Assembly: GCA_029203185.1 (NCBI GenBank)
Contig: CP119310.1
Coordinates: forward strand, 4,160,001 to 4,224,000
Direction of reading: 5' to 3'
DNA from: Candidatus Chryseobacterium colombiense
GTDB taxonomy: Bacteria; Bacteroidota; Bacteroidia; Flavobacteriales; Weeksellaceae
DNA: 64,000 bases
Made by a program: the position numbers and the translations under genes. Below are positions 51,937 through 60,282 of the stretch, piece by piece; the stretch's first letter is position 1; each line of letters begins with the position of its first letter. The notes below the pieces were generated by a model that did not search any database, was not told the DNA's origin, and was given only the letters and a program-made list of their open reading frames with translations.

Positions 51937-52956
51937 ATGTCATCCAATAAAAACGCGCTCATCCGGTATAAAACACTCGATAAATGCCTGAAAAATAAAT
52001 ACAGGAAATATACACTCGAAGATCTTATCGACGAATGTTCCGAAGCATTATTCGAATTTGAAGGAAAAGAATCTTTCGTAAGCAAACGTACCGTGCAACT
52101 GGATTTGCAGAATATGCGAAGTGAAAAGTTCGGGTATGAAGCACCGATTGAAGTCTATGAAAGAAAATATTACAGGTACAGCGATCCTGAATACAGCATT
52201 CATAACATTTCGGTAAATGAAAGTGATCTGAAAGCAATGAATAATGCAGTGCAGATTCTAAAGCAGTTCAAGGATTTCTCGATGTTCAAGGAAATGAACG
52301 GGGTAATTCAGAAGCTGGAAGACTCTATTCATTCGACCAGTCAGAAATCAATTATCCACTTGGATAAAAATGAGCAGTTAAAAGGATTGGAACATATCGA
52401 TATGCTGTATGATGCTATTTTAAATAAAAAAGTTTTAAATATCACTTATAAAAGCTTTAAAGCCAGAGAATCTGATTCTTATGTTGTACATCCGCAACTG
52501 CTGAAAGAGTTTAATAACCGTTGGTTTCTGATTTGTTTTAATAAAGACTATGCCTATAATCTGGCATTAGATAGGATGGAAAACATTCAGGTCGAAGAAA
52601 AAATAGAGTATATCGATAAAAACCTGGATGGAGATGAATACTTTAAAGATATTGTAGGAGTAACGGTTTCTCCGACTATGGCTCCTAGAAATGTTGTGTT
52701 TTTTGTAGATGCTGCCAATGCACCTTACGTAAAAACAAAACCCTTTCATGCAAGCCAGGAAATTATAAGTGAGACGAATGAAGGGATAATTTTTAAAATA
52801 TGTGTTCAGCTTAACTATGAATTGGAAAGACTTTTACTTGGGTTCGGAGAATCTTTGGTGGTTCATAAGCCGAGAAAACTAAGGCTGAGATTACAGGAGA
52901 AGTTTATGGCAGCTCATAAAAACTATGAAAATTTTGTTGCGGATGATGAAGATTGA
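51937..52956 (+). CDS. WYL-domain transcriptional regulator
   Basis: A 339-aa regulator. The N-terminal helix-turn-helix-like region (about 8-80: YKTLDKCLKNKYRKYTLEDL, then SKRTVQLDLQNMRSE) is followed by a WYL domain (about 155-235: VLNITYKSFK, VHPQLLKEFNNRWFLICFN) and a WCX-like C-terminal extension (about 250-330). WYL domains bind nucleic-acid or nucleotide ligands and often regulate defence and DNA/RNA-damage loci. The position after the helicase-HopJ pair fits control of this island. Confidence 0.9.
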   Translation: MSSNKNALIRYKTLDKCLKNKYRKYTLEDLIDECSEALFEFEGKESFVSKRTVQLDLQNMRSEKFGYEAPIEVYERKYYRYSDPEYSIHNISVNESDLKAMNNAVQILKQFKDFSMFKEMNGVIQKLEDSIHSTSQKSIIHLDKNEQLKGLEHIDMLYDAILNKKVLNITYKSFKARESDSYVVHPQLLKEFNNRWFLICFNKDYAYNLALDRMENIQVEEKIEYIDKNLDGDEYFKDIVGVTVSPTMAPRNVVFFVDAANAPYVKTKPFHASQEIISETNEGIIFKICVQLNYELERLLLGFGESLVVHKPRKLRLRLQEKFMAAHKNYENFVADDED

Positions 52957-53017
52957 GTGTTTTTAAATTTATGGCTTAAAAATTGTATCTCTTAAAAAAC
53001 ATAAAAAAATAAATAGT

Positions 53018-53149
53018 ATGAAATCAAGAATATTTAAAGCTGTTCTCGCGGTTGTAGCACCTTTGGTAATTGAATTTATAGTAAAGAAAATTTCCGAAAA
53101 ACTGGATAAAAAATCACAGGAAGCAGAGCCTAAAAAACTTCCTGCATAA
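53018..53149 (+). CDS. Small membrane-anchored protein (43 aa)
   Basis: ATG at 53018 opens a 43-aa frame ending at TAA 53147-53149. One hydrophobic helix (residues 5-22, FKAVLAVVAPLVIEFIV) is followed by a strongly charged tail (KKISEKLDKKSQEAEPKK). It lies 62 bp after the WYL gene on the same strand and just before the second palindrome. No family is recognised; the composition suits a small membrane peptide or toxin-like protein. Confidence 0.5.
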   Translation: MKSRIFKAVLAVVAPLVIEFIVKKISEKLDKKSQEAEPKKLPA

Positions 53150-53233
53150 AATTAGAAGTAGTTAGATTTAATATTATAGAAAAGAGACTGTTGATTTTGT
53201 AACAGTCTCTTTTTGCTTTTATATGAATATATT

Positions 53234-53292
53234 GTCATTCTGACGAAGGAAGAATCTTATAAATCAAAAGATTCTTCCTTCGTCAGAATGAC
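53234..53292. repeat. Dispersed long palindrome, copy 2
   Basis: Arms of 25 nt (53234-53258 and 53268-53292) are perfectly complementary around a 9-nt loop and share the TTCTGACGAAGGAAGAATC core with copy 1 at 51838. It lies between convergent genes, where it can act as a bidirectional terminator. A degenerate relative is visible at 56057-56128. Confidence 0.85.
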
Positions 53293-53310
53293 ACAATTGT
53301 ATTTCAAAAA

Positions 53311-54495
53311 TCAGATAAAATCATACACTCCATTTTTCCAGCCCAACACTTTAGAAGAATCTGCTTTCAACCAATTCTTAAGAATGGTAGCATATACTTT
53401 TCTAAAATCTTCAGAATAAATTAAATCGCCTTCATTCAAATGCGTTAAATCGGGAAGAGTATTCAAAAGTCCTTTCTTTTTCAATCCTCCACTGATGAAA
53501 AACATTTGATTGGCTGTTCCGTGATCCGTTCCGTTACTCGCATTTTGGGCTACACGACGACCAAATTCGGAGAAGGTCATTAATAAAATATTATCAAAAA
53601 GTCCGTTACTTTTCATGTCGGCAACAAAAGATTTTACCGCTTCATTAATGTCTGCAAATAATTTTTGCTGTCTTTCATTTTGATTGACGTGGGTATCAAA
53701 GCTTCCGACCGATAAATAATACACTCTTGTATTAATATCGGATTTTATTAATGAAGAAACAGTTTTAAAATCTTTTCCCAATTGGGAATTCGGGTAGGTT
53801 TGCTCTGTCTTTTTAGCTTTACTCTTTTCAAAAATATAACCGGCATTGTTGATGGTTGAACCTAATGTCTGATATAAATAAGAAACAGTCTCGTCGTCGT
53901 GATGGTGGTCATATAATGATTTGAAATATTTTTCCTGACTCGTCTGATACAGCCTTTTCGGATCTTTAAAGGCAAATGCCTTATTGTTTTGTCCTTTTAA
54001 AGCTAAACTTAGCATGTCATCAACTTCTAACGCTTGTGTCGGATGTTCGCAGCGATAGCATTCTTCATCCAGAAATCTTCCTAGCCAGCCTGTTTCAAGA
54101 TATTGATCACTTCTGCTGGCTGAATGCCAAATATCCATACTTCGAAAATGGGATTTGTCGGGATTGGGATAGCCTACATTATTCATTACAGAAAGCTCAC
54201 CGCTGTCATACAACTCTTTAAAATAGGAGAGTGCAGGATTGATTCCGGCTTCATCGGTTAATTGTAATGAATTTTGAATGGCAATGGTATTTCTTTGTTT
54301 AAAATAAATATCGTTTCGGGTCGGAATGATCGTATTCAGACCGTCATTTCCACCTGTGAACTGAAGCACGATCAATATCTTATCGCTTGGTTCCAGTGCT
54401 TCATCGAATGTCATTGCTTTCAGGAAGTTTGGCATCAATAAAGATGCAGTAGCCAATGAACTTATTTTTAGGAATTCTCTTCTTTTGATTAACAT
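53311..54495 (-). CDS. DUF1501 domain-containing protein
   Basis: A 394-aa exported protein with a Tat-like N-terminus (KRREFLKISSLATASLLMP). DUF1501 features: LQFTGGNDGLNTIIP, NPDKSHFRSMDIWHSAS, GSFDTHVNQNERQQKLF, TFSEFGRRVAQNASNGTDHGTANQMFF. The family has a sulfatase/alkaline-phosphatase-like fold with metal-ligand Asp and His residues (GTDHGTA). It is nearly always paired with a DUF1800 gene, here 74 bp upstream. The function of the pair is unknown; the substrate may be extracellular. Confidence 0.93.
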   Translation of the reverse strand: MLIKRREFLKISSLATASLLMPNFLKAMTFDEALEPSDKILIVLQFTGGNDGLNTIIPTRNDIYFKQRNTIAIQNSLQLTDEAGINPALSYFKELYDSGELSVMNNVGYPNPDKSHFRSMDIWHSASRSDQYLETGWLGRFLDEECYRCEHPTQALEVDDMLSLALKGQNNKAFAFKDPKRLYQTSQEKYFKSLYDHHHDDETVSYLYQTLGSTINNAGYIFEKSKAKKTEQTYPNSQLGKDFKTVSSLIKSDINTRVYYLSVGSFDTHVNQNERQQKLFADINEAVKSFVADMKSNGLFDNILLMTFSEFGRRVAQNASNGTDHGTANQMFFISGGLKKKGLLNTLPDLTHLNEGDLIYSEDFRKVYATILKNWLKADSSKVLGWKNGVYDFI

Positions 54496-54569
54496 ACAGC
54501 TAGTTTTTTTAAGTTAAAGATGATCGGTTGCAGGTGAAAAACTTAAGTCGAGATCTGCAACCCGCTACC

Positions 54570-55955
54570 TTACATTAACTGATATTCTGGTGTTGACATT
54601 AGATTAATAACATTCATTTTCAAACTGTTGTCCGAGAAATCTTTCACAGAATTTATATCTAATGATTGGTTGTTTTGAATTAAATAATCTTCAACATTCT
54701 TACCATTAAATATCTTTTCCAAACGGTCCCAGTCAATTGTGATATTTGGGTTTTTAAAGCTTTTTGCTAAGGCGTTTACATTGTTTTTCAATCCCATATC
54801 CAGATCATCATCTTCTTTGGGGCGATAATCGAGTGGTCTTAATCCCGACCAAATCTGGGGAATCTGCAATCTTAGCATCAAGGTAGAACTGTCAATCCAC
54901 GATTTTCCATTAGGCCAGCCTGCAACATTCGGTGGATACAAAAGCATTTGTCCCAGTAATTTCTGATAAACGATGAGGTTTTCCGGATTTTGAATATTCA
55001 TAGGAAGTGTCCGCATCATTCCGGCCATTAGTTCAATCGGCGATTTTATTCTGTTTCCGATGTTTTTCTTATCATAAAACCATGAACTTGAAAAAATATC
55101 CGTCATTAGTTTCTTGATATCGTAATTAGAGTGGTAAAAGCTTTCACTTAGTGTATTGACAATAGCTTCATCTACATTTTCATTGACAAAGAATTTATAA
55201 ATCTTAGTCGTGATAAATTTTGAAGTTGCTTTTTGCTCAAGGATAATATTGAGGGCATCAGTTCCTGTAAAGTTTCCGGTTTTTCCCAAAAATGTTTTTG
55301 TTCCCTCATCATGTAGTTTTTTTCTTTCCACGAAATTGCTTTCCTTGTCAAATCCCCATCCTGTAAATGCTCTTGCTCCCTCTCTGATGTCTTTTTCCGT
55401 GTAATTTCCTCTTCCCATCGTGAAAAGCTCCATTACTTCACGCGCAAAGTTTTCATTTGGATGATCCTTTTTATTTTGCTGATTATTTAAAAAGTTCAGC
55501 ATGGCAGGAGCCTGGCTTACCTCAAATAAAAGATCTTTGAAGTTTCCCAGTGCATTTTTTCGGATCACATTCAGAATTTGCCTGTTGAATTTTGGATTAA
55601 CCACTCTGGAAGCAAAATGGCCATGCCAGAAAAATGACATTTTTTCTCTCATCTGCTCTTTGCTGTTCACCATTTTATCAAGAAAATTCAGGTTCAACTC
55701 TTCATTTTGTTCACGGTAAACCTGTTGCATTTCCTTTTTCTTTTCAGCCGGAGCTTTATCGTTCATCATGTAATTGCCACTTTCAGCAATATCAGGCGTT
55801 TCATAATTGATAAAAAGAAAAGCCTCTTCTGTAAAGAGATCATGAATTAAGCTTTTAATATCCTTTTTGTGAAGATCTTCGAGCTGATTGATGCCTGCTC
55901 CGAAACCTGCACGCCAGAGAAGATGTTTGTTATTGGTGAGCGATGAGGTTGCCAT
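54570..55955 (-). CDS. DUF1800 domain-containing protein
   Basis: A 461-aa protein starting NNKHLLWRAGFGAGINQL. DUF1800 hallmarks: MREKMSFFWHGHFASRV, HPNENFAREVMELFTMGRGNYTE, REGARAFTGWGF, SPIELMAGMMRTL and NVAGWPNGKSWIDSSTLMLR. There is no clear signal peptide, which is unusual for this family. It precedes its DUF1501 partner on the minus strand and is probably co-transcribed with it. Confidence 0.93.
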   Translation of the reverse strand: MATSSLTNNKHLLWRAGFGAGINQLEDLHKKDIKSLIHDLFTEEAFLFINYETPDIAESGNYMMNDKAPAEKKKEMQQVYREQNEELNLNFLDKMVNSKEQMREKMSFFWHGHFASRVVNPKFNRQILNVIRKNALGNFKDLLFEVSQAPAMLNFLNNQQNKKDHPNENFAREVMELFTMGRGNYTEKDIREGARAFTGWGFDKESNFVERKKLHDEGTKTFLGKTGNFTGTDALNIILEQKATSKFITTKIYKFFVNENVDEAIVNTLSESFYHSNYDIKKLMTDIFSSSWFYDKKNIGNRIKSPIELMAGMMRTLPMNIQNPENLIVYQKLLGQMLLYPPNVAGWPNGKSWIDSSTLMLRLQIPQIWSGLRPLDYRPKEDDDLDMGLKNNVNALAKSFKNPNITIDWDRLEKIFNGKNVEDYLIQNNQSLDINSVKDFSDNSLKMNVINLMSTPEYQLM

Positions 55956-56325
55956 ATTGGTATTTTGCTTTTTGGATAGATTTGATGATGAAAAGTTAAA
56001 TTAATAATTATTAATATTTCTTTTAAAAATTCCAATCTTTTTATAATATATATTTATCATTCTGAATAAAACATAATGAAATGAACAATCTTTCGGTAAT
56101 GGAGTAGATTCCTCCTTTCTTCGGACCGATATACCTTGGAAAAGAACATATTATAAAAGTCGATTTTTTTATGAAAAATGATTAAACAATCATTTAAATT
56201 TAGTGAAATATAATTAATTGAAAACCATTATTTTGTGATTTTAATTAGTGTTAAAAGAAGTGTTTTTTCCTTGCTTGGCACGATTTTTACATCTTCTTGG
56301 ATAGTAAAATTTAAAAATCAGAGTT
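55956..56325. other. Intergenic region between divergent genes, with degenerate palindrome
   Basis: A 370-bp AT-rich gap. A degenerate relative of the dispersed palindrome is visible at 56057-56128 (tcattctgaata at one end, gattcctcctttcttcgg at the other). The last 100 bp upstream of 56326 should hold the porin promoter; CTTGCTTGGCACGATTTTTAC-like bases near 56270 are compatible but no exact TAnnTTTG is seen. Confidence 0.4.
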
Positions 56326-56889
56326 ATGAAAATGTTTAAACAAGCAATTTTATTTGCTGGAATTTTAACAGCGGGTGTATTAAGTGCGCAGGACTCAAAA
56401 ATGAATAATATGATTAAAGTAGGAGCGAATGCAGGTTTAGCTGTTCCTGCGGATAACGTTTCTGCTGCAGTTGGTGTGGATGTTGCTTATCAGAATCTAA
56501 TTACACCGGGATTTGGTTTAGGTATCGCAACAGGATATACTCATTATTTTGGAAAAAACAATAACGGATATAATAATAATGACGTAGGTGTAATTCCTGT
56601 AGGAGCATTAATCAGAGTTTATCCGAAACAGACAGGATTTTACTTCGGAACCGATTTAGGTTATGGATTCCTGGTTGGAGATAACAAAGTAGCTTCTAAT
56701 TCTACAGTGGATAGACCAGACGGTGGTTTTTACATCAAACCGGAAATCGGATACCATAACCAAAGCTGGAATTTCTTTGTACAATATCAGAAAGTATTTG
56801 CAGGAAGTAAAGGAGATTTAGCTGGTCAGGACTATAATGTGGGCAACCTTGGTATAGGATTCTCTTATAATATTCCATTAGGAAAGTAA
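56326..56889 (+). CDS. Outer-membrane beta-barrel protein
   Basis: A 187-aa protein with a signal peptide (1-21, VLSAQ). The mature part has alternating glycine/aromatic strands (GANAGLAVP, GVDVAYQNLI, GFGLGIATGYTHYFG, FYFGTDLGYGFL, NLGIGFSYNIPL), the pattern of an 8-stranded outer-membrane barrel of the OmpW/OprF-N type. There is no OmpA-like peptidoglycan domain. It stands alone with its own terminator at 56918. Function unknown. Confidence 0.85.
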   Translation: MKMFKQAILFAGILTAGVLSAQDSKMNNMIKVGANAGLAVPADNVSAAVGVDVAYQNLITPGFGLGIATGYTHYFGKNNNGYNNNDVGVIPVGALIRVYPKQTGFYFGTDLGYGFLVGDNKVASNSTVDRPDGGFYIKPEIGYHNQSWNFFVQYQKVFAGSKGDLAGQDYNVGNLGIGFSYNIPLGK

Positions 56890-56917
56890 AAATATTTTAT
56901 TATAAACAATTATTAAC

Positions 56918-56949
56918 CAAACCTTTTCAGTTTTGTGAAAAGGTTTTTT
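56918..56949 (+). terminator. Terminator after the barrel-protein gene
   Basis: AAACCTTTTCA pairs with TGAAAAGGTTT around GTTTTG-like loop bases, followed by TTTATTT. Confidence 0.8.
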
Positions 56950-56980
56950 ATTTACCTGTAGAATTTACAAAAAGTATTAT

Positions 56981-56988
56981 TATATTTG
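56981..56988 (+). promoter_or_regulatory. -7 box of the glucokinase gene
   Basis: TATATTTG at 56981-56988 is an exact TAnnTTTG match. It places transcription start near 56995, just before ATG 57004. This also argues against the upstream TTG start at 56986, which would lie inside the promoter. Confidence 0.65.
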
Positions 56989-57003
56989 ATAAAACTTGAG
57001 ATT

Positions 57004-58053
57004 ATGAACTTAAATCCAAAATTTCCGCTTTATTTACCAGGAGTGAAGAATGGTAATAATGACAATGTTTCGATTATTGGAGCAAGCCTTAGTGAAGATG
57101 TGACGACATTAGGTTATTTTGTTTCCGGTAATGAAGGACTAAATATAAAAATTCAGACTCATTATCCTACGAAGTCGTTTTCTTCTTTTTCTGAGATTTT
57201 AGAAAAATTTATTCAGGAAAATCAACTTGAAAATGTAAAACGATTAGGTATTGCAATTCCGGGTCCGGTAATGAATGGGAAAAGTCATCCTATACGATTA
57301 GGCTGGAGTTTTGATCAGCAAGAATTTATCACAAAATTCGGGTTCGAAAGAGCTGATATGCTGAACGACCTTGAAGCTTCTGCATATGGTATGGCACTTT
57401 TAGAAGACAATGATCTGGATCCTATTTATACAAGCGGTCATCTGGAAAAAGGAAATGTGGCGATTATAGCACCTGGGAACGGACTGGGTGAAGCCGGATA
57501 TTTCTTTGATGGAAAATACCTAAGACCTTTTGCTTCTGAAGGTGGACATTCTGAGTTTTCTCCGCGTACCAACGTAGAGGTAGAATTCTATCAGTTCTTA
57601 AACAATATTTATGGAATTGTGAGTTGGGAAAATGTGCTTTCAAAAACAGGATTATTCAATATCTATAGATTTTTGAGAGATGTAAAAAGACATCCTGAAC
57701 CGGAATGGTTAGGAGAGAAGCTTACAAAAGGTGATTTTGTTCAGGAGCTATTTAAAGCTGCCATGGAAGAAGATGTTCTTATCTGTAAAATAACATTAGA
57801 TACTTTTCTGGAATTTTTAGCGAGAGAAGCCAATAATCTTGCCCTTAAGCTTAAAGCGACCGGAGGACTGCTGATTGCAGGAGATATTCCTCAATCGATA
57901 AGAGCATATATTAATAAGGAAAACTTCTATGAGAAATATAAGATCAGTGATAAGATGGAAGAAATGTTGAAAAGCATTCCGATTTACCTGATAAAGAATA
58001 ATAATACGGCATTGAACGGAGCAGCGCTCTATACGGCTTATTATCAAGAATAA
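57004..58053 (+). CDS. glk: Glucokinase
   Basis: A 349-aa glucokinase of the Glk (not ROK) type. ATG at 57004 is preferred because the longer TTG frame overlaps the promoter. Motifs: GIAIPGPVMNG near residue 80, the sugar-binding MLNDLEASAYG (about 117-127), AIIAPGNGLGEAGYF (ATP/hinge), and ASEGGHSEFSP with the glucose-contact Glu/His. The C-terminal GGLLIAGDIPQS completes the actin-like fold. It makes glucose-6-phosphate in the cytosol. It is monocistronic with a terminator at 58052. Confidence 0.88.
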   Translation: MNLNPKFPLYLPGVKNGNNDNVSIIGASLSEDVTTLGYFVSGNEGLNIKIQTHYPTKSFSSFSEILEKFIQENQLENVKRLGIAIPGPVMNGKSHPIRLGWSFDQQEFITKFGFERADMLNDLEASAYGMALLEDNDLDPIYTSGHLEKGNVAIIAPGNGLGEAGYFFDGKYLRPFASEGGHSEFSPRTNVEVEFYQFLNNIYGIVSWENVLSKTGLFNIYRFLRDVKRHPEPEWLGEKLTKGDFVQELFKAAMEEDVLICKITLDTFLEFLAREANNLALKLKATGGLLIAGDIPQSIRAYINKENFYEKYKISDKMEEMLKSIPIYLIKNNNTALNGAALYTAYYQE

Positions 58054-58087
58054 AAAAATCTCCGAAGAAATTCGGAGATTTTTTTTG
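58052..58087 (+). terminator. glk terminator
   Basis: AAAAAATCTCCGAA pairs with TTCGGAGATTTTTT around GAAA, a near-perfect intrinsic terminator. Confidence 0.9.
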
Positions 58088-58117
58088 ATGATATGATTCA
58101 TGAAAATAATTAACTTT

Positions 58118-58163
58118 ATTGATGTACATCAATGAAATCTATCAGGTAAGTTGTCTATTTTTG
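58118..58163 (+). promoter_or_regulatory. FNR-type palindrome and promoter of the YceI genes
   Basis: ATTGATGTACATCAAT (58118-58133) is a perfect 16-bp palindrome and fits the classical FNR/Crp-family box TTGAT-N4-ATCAA exactly. A -7 box, TATTTTTG, lies at 58156-58163, so the palindrome sits near -38 to -53, a class-II-like activator position. The YceI start codon is 35 bp downstream. Confidence 0.7.
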
Positions 58164-58197
58164 CATCAGTTAAATAAACAAGTAATAACTTAATTCA

Positions 58198-58764
58198 ATG
58201 AAAAAAATATTTTTATTAGCGGTTTTAGCTGGTGGATTAGCTTTCGGGCAGACAAAAAAAGTAGTAGCATCTGATGTTCATTGGTGGGGATATAAAGTAG
58301 CTAAATCTGAAGCTAGTTCTCATGACGGAACGATCAAAGTAAAATCTGGTAACGTAGTTTTAAAAGGAAACCAGGTTGTAGGAGGTACTTTCGTTTTGGA
58401 TATGACTTCAATCAACTCAACGGATCTTTCTGGGGAATATCAGCAGAAGCTTAACGGGCACTTGAAAAACGGAGATTTCTTCGAAGTTGAAAAATACCCT
58501 ACAGGAACCTTCAAAATCACTTCTGTAAAGAAAAACAACGATAAGACCTACAATAGCCTGGTAACAGGAAACCTTACTGTAAAAGGTAAAACAAATCCTG
58601 TTTCTTTCCCTGCTAAGATTGCAGTTGCTAACGGAGCAGTAACTATTGAGTCTAATAAGTTCTCTTTCGACAGACAAAAATTTGACGTTGCTTACAAGTC
58701 TACCATGCAAGATGTTTTTGTGAAAGATGATATCGACATGACCGTAAAAGTGACTGCTAAATAA
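58198..58764 (+). CDS. YceI-family periplasmic protein
   Basis: A 188-aa secreted lipocalin-like protein: signal peptide 1-17 (AFGQ), then VHWWGYKVAKSEASSHDGTIKVKSG, GTFVLDMTSINSTDL, LKNGDFFEVEKYPTGTFKIT and GNLTVKGKTNPVSFPA. YceI proteins bind isoprenoid quinone-like lipids in the periplasm. It is followed by a terminator and then a diverged paralogue, so the pair arose by tandem duplication. A perfect FNR-type box upstream suggests control by redox or oxygen. Confidence 0.93.
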   Translation: MKKIFLLAVLAGGLAFGQTKKVVASDVHWWGYKVAKSEASSHDGTIKVKSGNVVLKGNQVVGGTFVLDMTSINSTDLSGEYQQKLNGHLKNGDFFEVEKYPTGTFKITSVKKNNDKTYNSLVTGNLTVKGKTNPVSFPAKIAVANGAVTIESNKFSFDRQKFDVAYKSTMQDVFVKDDIDMTVKVTAK

Positions 58765-58782
58765 TTTAAACAAAAAAAGATT

Positions 58783-58816
58783 GTTAAAAGTGTAGAAGTT
58801 CTACACTTTTTTTTAT
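58783..58816 (+). terminator. Terminator between the two YceI genes
   Basis: AAAAGTGTAGAA pairs with TTCTACACTTTT around G, followed by a T run. Confidence 0.8.
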
Positions 58817-58842
58817 TTTTGTTGAATTGTAAATAAAAAAGA

Positions 58843-59469
58843 ATGAAAAGATTACTATTGTTGGCTATGATGTGTGTTTGCATGTCATTTGTTTTTGCTC
58901 AAAAGAAAGGAGATAAAGTGATAAAGGTGACTTCATCCGAAATCAGATGGTGGGGTTATAAAGTTGTAAAGACTCAGGAAACGTCACACTCTGGAACTGT
59001 AAAGCTAAAAAGCGGGAAATTCAATTTCGATAAAACAGTTTTGATAGATGGTGAGTTTGTTATTGATATGAGAAGCTTAATGGCGGGAGATGTTTCTGAA
59101 GAAGATCAGATTAAGCTTACCAACGACTTAAAAAGTACAAATTTCTTTGAGGTTAAAAAGTTTCCAACGGCAACGTTTCATTTAACTAAAATTTTACCAT
59201 TGGCAAATGGGGCTTACAATTCAACAGTATACGGAGATTTTACATTGAAAGGTGTTAGAAAAACGATTTCTTTCCCTGCGAATGTATATATCACTCAGTT
59301 TACAGTAATCATTGAATCTGCTAAGTTCTCATTGAACAGAAGAGATTTCAAAGTATTCTACCAGTCTTCATTAAAAGATTATTTTATTAAAAATGAAATG
59401 GATATTCAATTCAAGATTTCTACAGAGAAACTGGATAACGAAAACAGAGTTCCTGTAAAAAAGAAATAA
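58843..59469 (+). CDS. YceI-family periplasmic protein, paralogue
   Basis: A 208-aa YceI protein with a signal peptide (1-20, VFAQ). It shares SSEIRWWGYKVVKTQETSHSGTVKLKSGKFNF and DFTLKGVRKTISFPANV with the neighbour at 58198, but has a longer, Lys-rich C-terminal tail (ENRVPVKKK). Likely a lipid-binding periplasmic protein. It is separated from the first paralogue by a terminator, so it needs its own promoter; a TTTTTTATTTTTG tract around 58806-58819 offers a -7-like site. Confidence 0.92.
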   Translation: MKRLLLLAMMCVCMSFVFAQKKGDKVIKVTSSEIRWWGYKVVKTQETSHSGTVKLKSGKFNFDKTVLIDGEFVIDMRSLMAGDVSEEDQIKLTNDLKSTNFFEVKKFPTATFHLTKILPLANGAYNSTVYGDFTLKGVRKTISFPANVYITQFTVIIESAKFSLNRRDFKVFYQSSLKDYFIKNEMDIQFKISTEKLDNENRVPVKKK

Positions 59470-59485
59470 TTTTTTTAACAATATT

Positions 59486-59522
59486 TAAATATGGACAGCT
59501 TTCAGAAGTTGTCCATATTTTT
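59486..59522 (+). terminator. Terminator after the second YceI gene
   Basis: AATATGGACA pairs with TGTCCATATT around GCTTTCAGAAGT, followed by a T run. Confidence 0.75.
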
Positions 59523-59534
59523 TATTTTAGAGGG

Positions 59535-60176
59535 ATGAAAATTTATGTAATAAGCGGATTAGGAGCCGATTTTAAAGTGCTGGAAAAAATACAGTTTCCT
59601 ACACAACATGAAATTGTCTTTATAGACTGGCTCATTCCTGAGAAAGATGAAAGCTTTGCTGCTTATATAAAAAGGATGGCTGAAAAGGTTGATGATTCGC
59701 AGCCGTTTTATCTTTTAGGATACTCTTTCGGAGGAATAATGGTGCAGGAAATTAATAAGCTGAAACCTGCTGAAAAAGTGGTGATTTTGGGAAGTATAAG
59801 ATCGGATAAAGAAAAATCAAGATTAATAAAAGCGGGAGAAATTACAAGAATTCCTAAAATTCTACCTGAGAGTTTATTCAATGAAAAAACAACAAGGGCT
59901 TATTCCGTATTTCGAAAATTTTTTGATCCCAAAAACCCTAAAGTTTTACAATATTTCAGGGTAAAAGATCCTTATTATTTAAAATGGTCTATAGAAAAGA
60001 TTTCCGAATGGAAGTTTGAAGAAACATCGAAAGTTGTACAGATATTGGGTGATAGAGATATTGTCTTTCCTATCAAGAACTCTAAACCGGATTATGTGAT
60101 TAAAGGAGGAACTCATCTTTTTCCGGCTACAAAGTTTAAAGAAGTATCCCGTATTTTACAGCATGAATTTATTTAA
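59535..60176 (+). CDS. Alpha/beta hydrolase
   Basis: A 213-aa alpha/beta hydrolase: ISGLGADFKVLEKI at the start (oxyanion-hole region), nucleophile elbow GYSFGG with the serine at about residue 65, ILGDRDIVFP for the acidic residue, and KGGTHLFPA for the catalytic histidine. It is small and lacks a signal peptide, so it is cytosolic. Substrate unknown. Confidence 0.88.
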   Translation: MKIYVISGLGADFKVLEKIQFPTQHEIVFIDWLIPEKDESFAAYIKRMAEKVDDSQPFYLLGYSFGGIMVQEINKLKPAEKVVILGSIRSDKEKSRLIKAGEITRIPKILPESLFNEKTTRAYSVFRKFFDPKNPKVLQYFRVKDPYYLKWSIEKISEWKFEETSKVVQILGDRDIVFPIKNSKPDYVIKGGTHLFPATKFKEVSRILQHEFI

Positions 60177-60189
60177 ATTGATTTTCTTT

Positions 60190-60223
60190 TAAAAATGCCC
60201 TATTTATTATGGGGTATTTTTTA
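60190..60223 (+). terminator. Weak terminator hairpin
   Basis: AAAATGCCC and GGGGTATTTT can pair around TATTTATTAT, followed by T-rich sequence. Confidence 0.5.
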
Positions 60224-60254
60224 TTTATTTTAGTTTATTTTGAAAAATTATTAC

Positions 60255-60262
60255 TACTTTTG
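60255..60262 (+). promoter_or_regulatory. -7 box of amt
   Basis: TACTTTTG at 60255-60262 fits TAnnTTTG and ends 20 bp before the amt start codon. A -33 element is not obvious. Confidence 0.5.
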
Positions 60263-60282
60263 ATGGGGTAATTGAAAATTTT

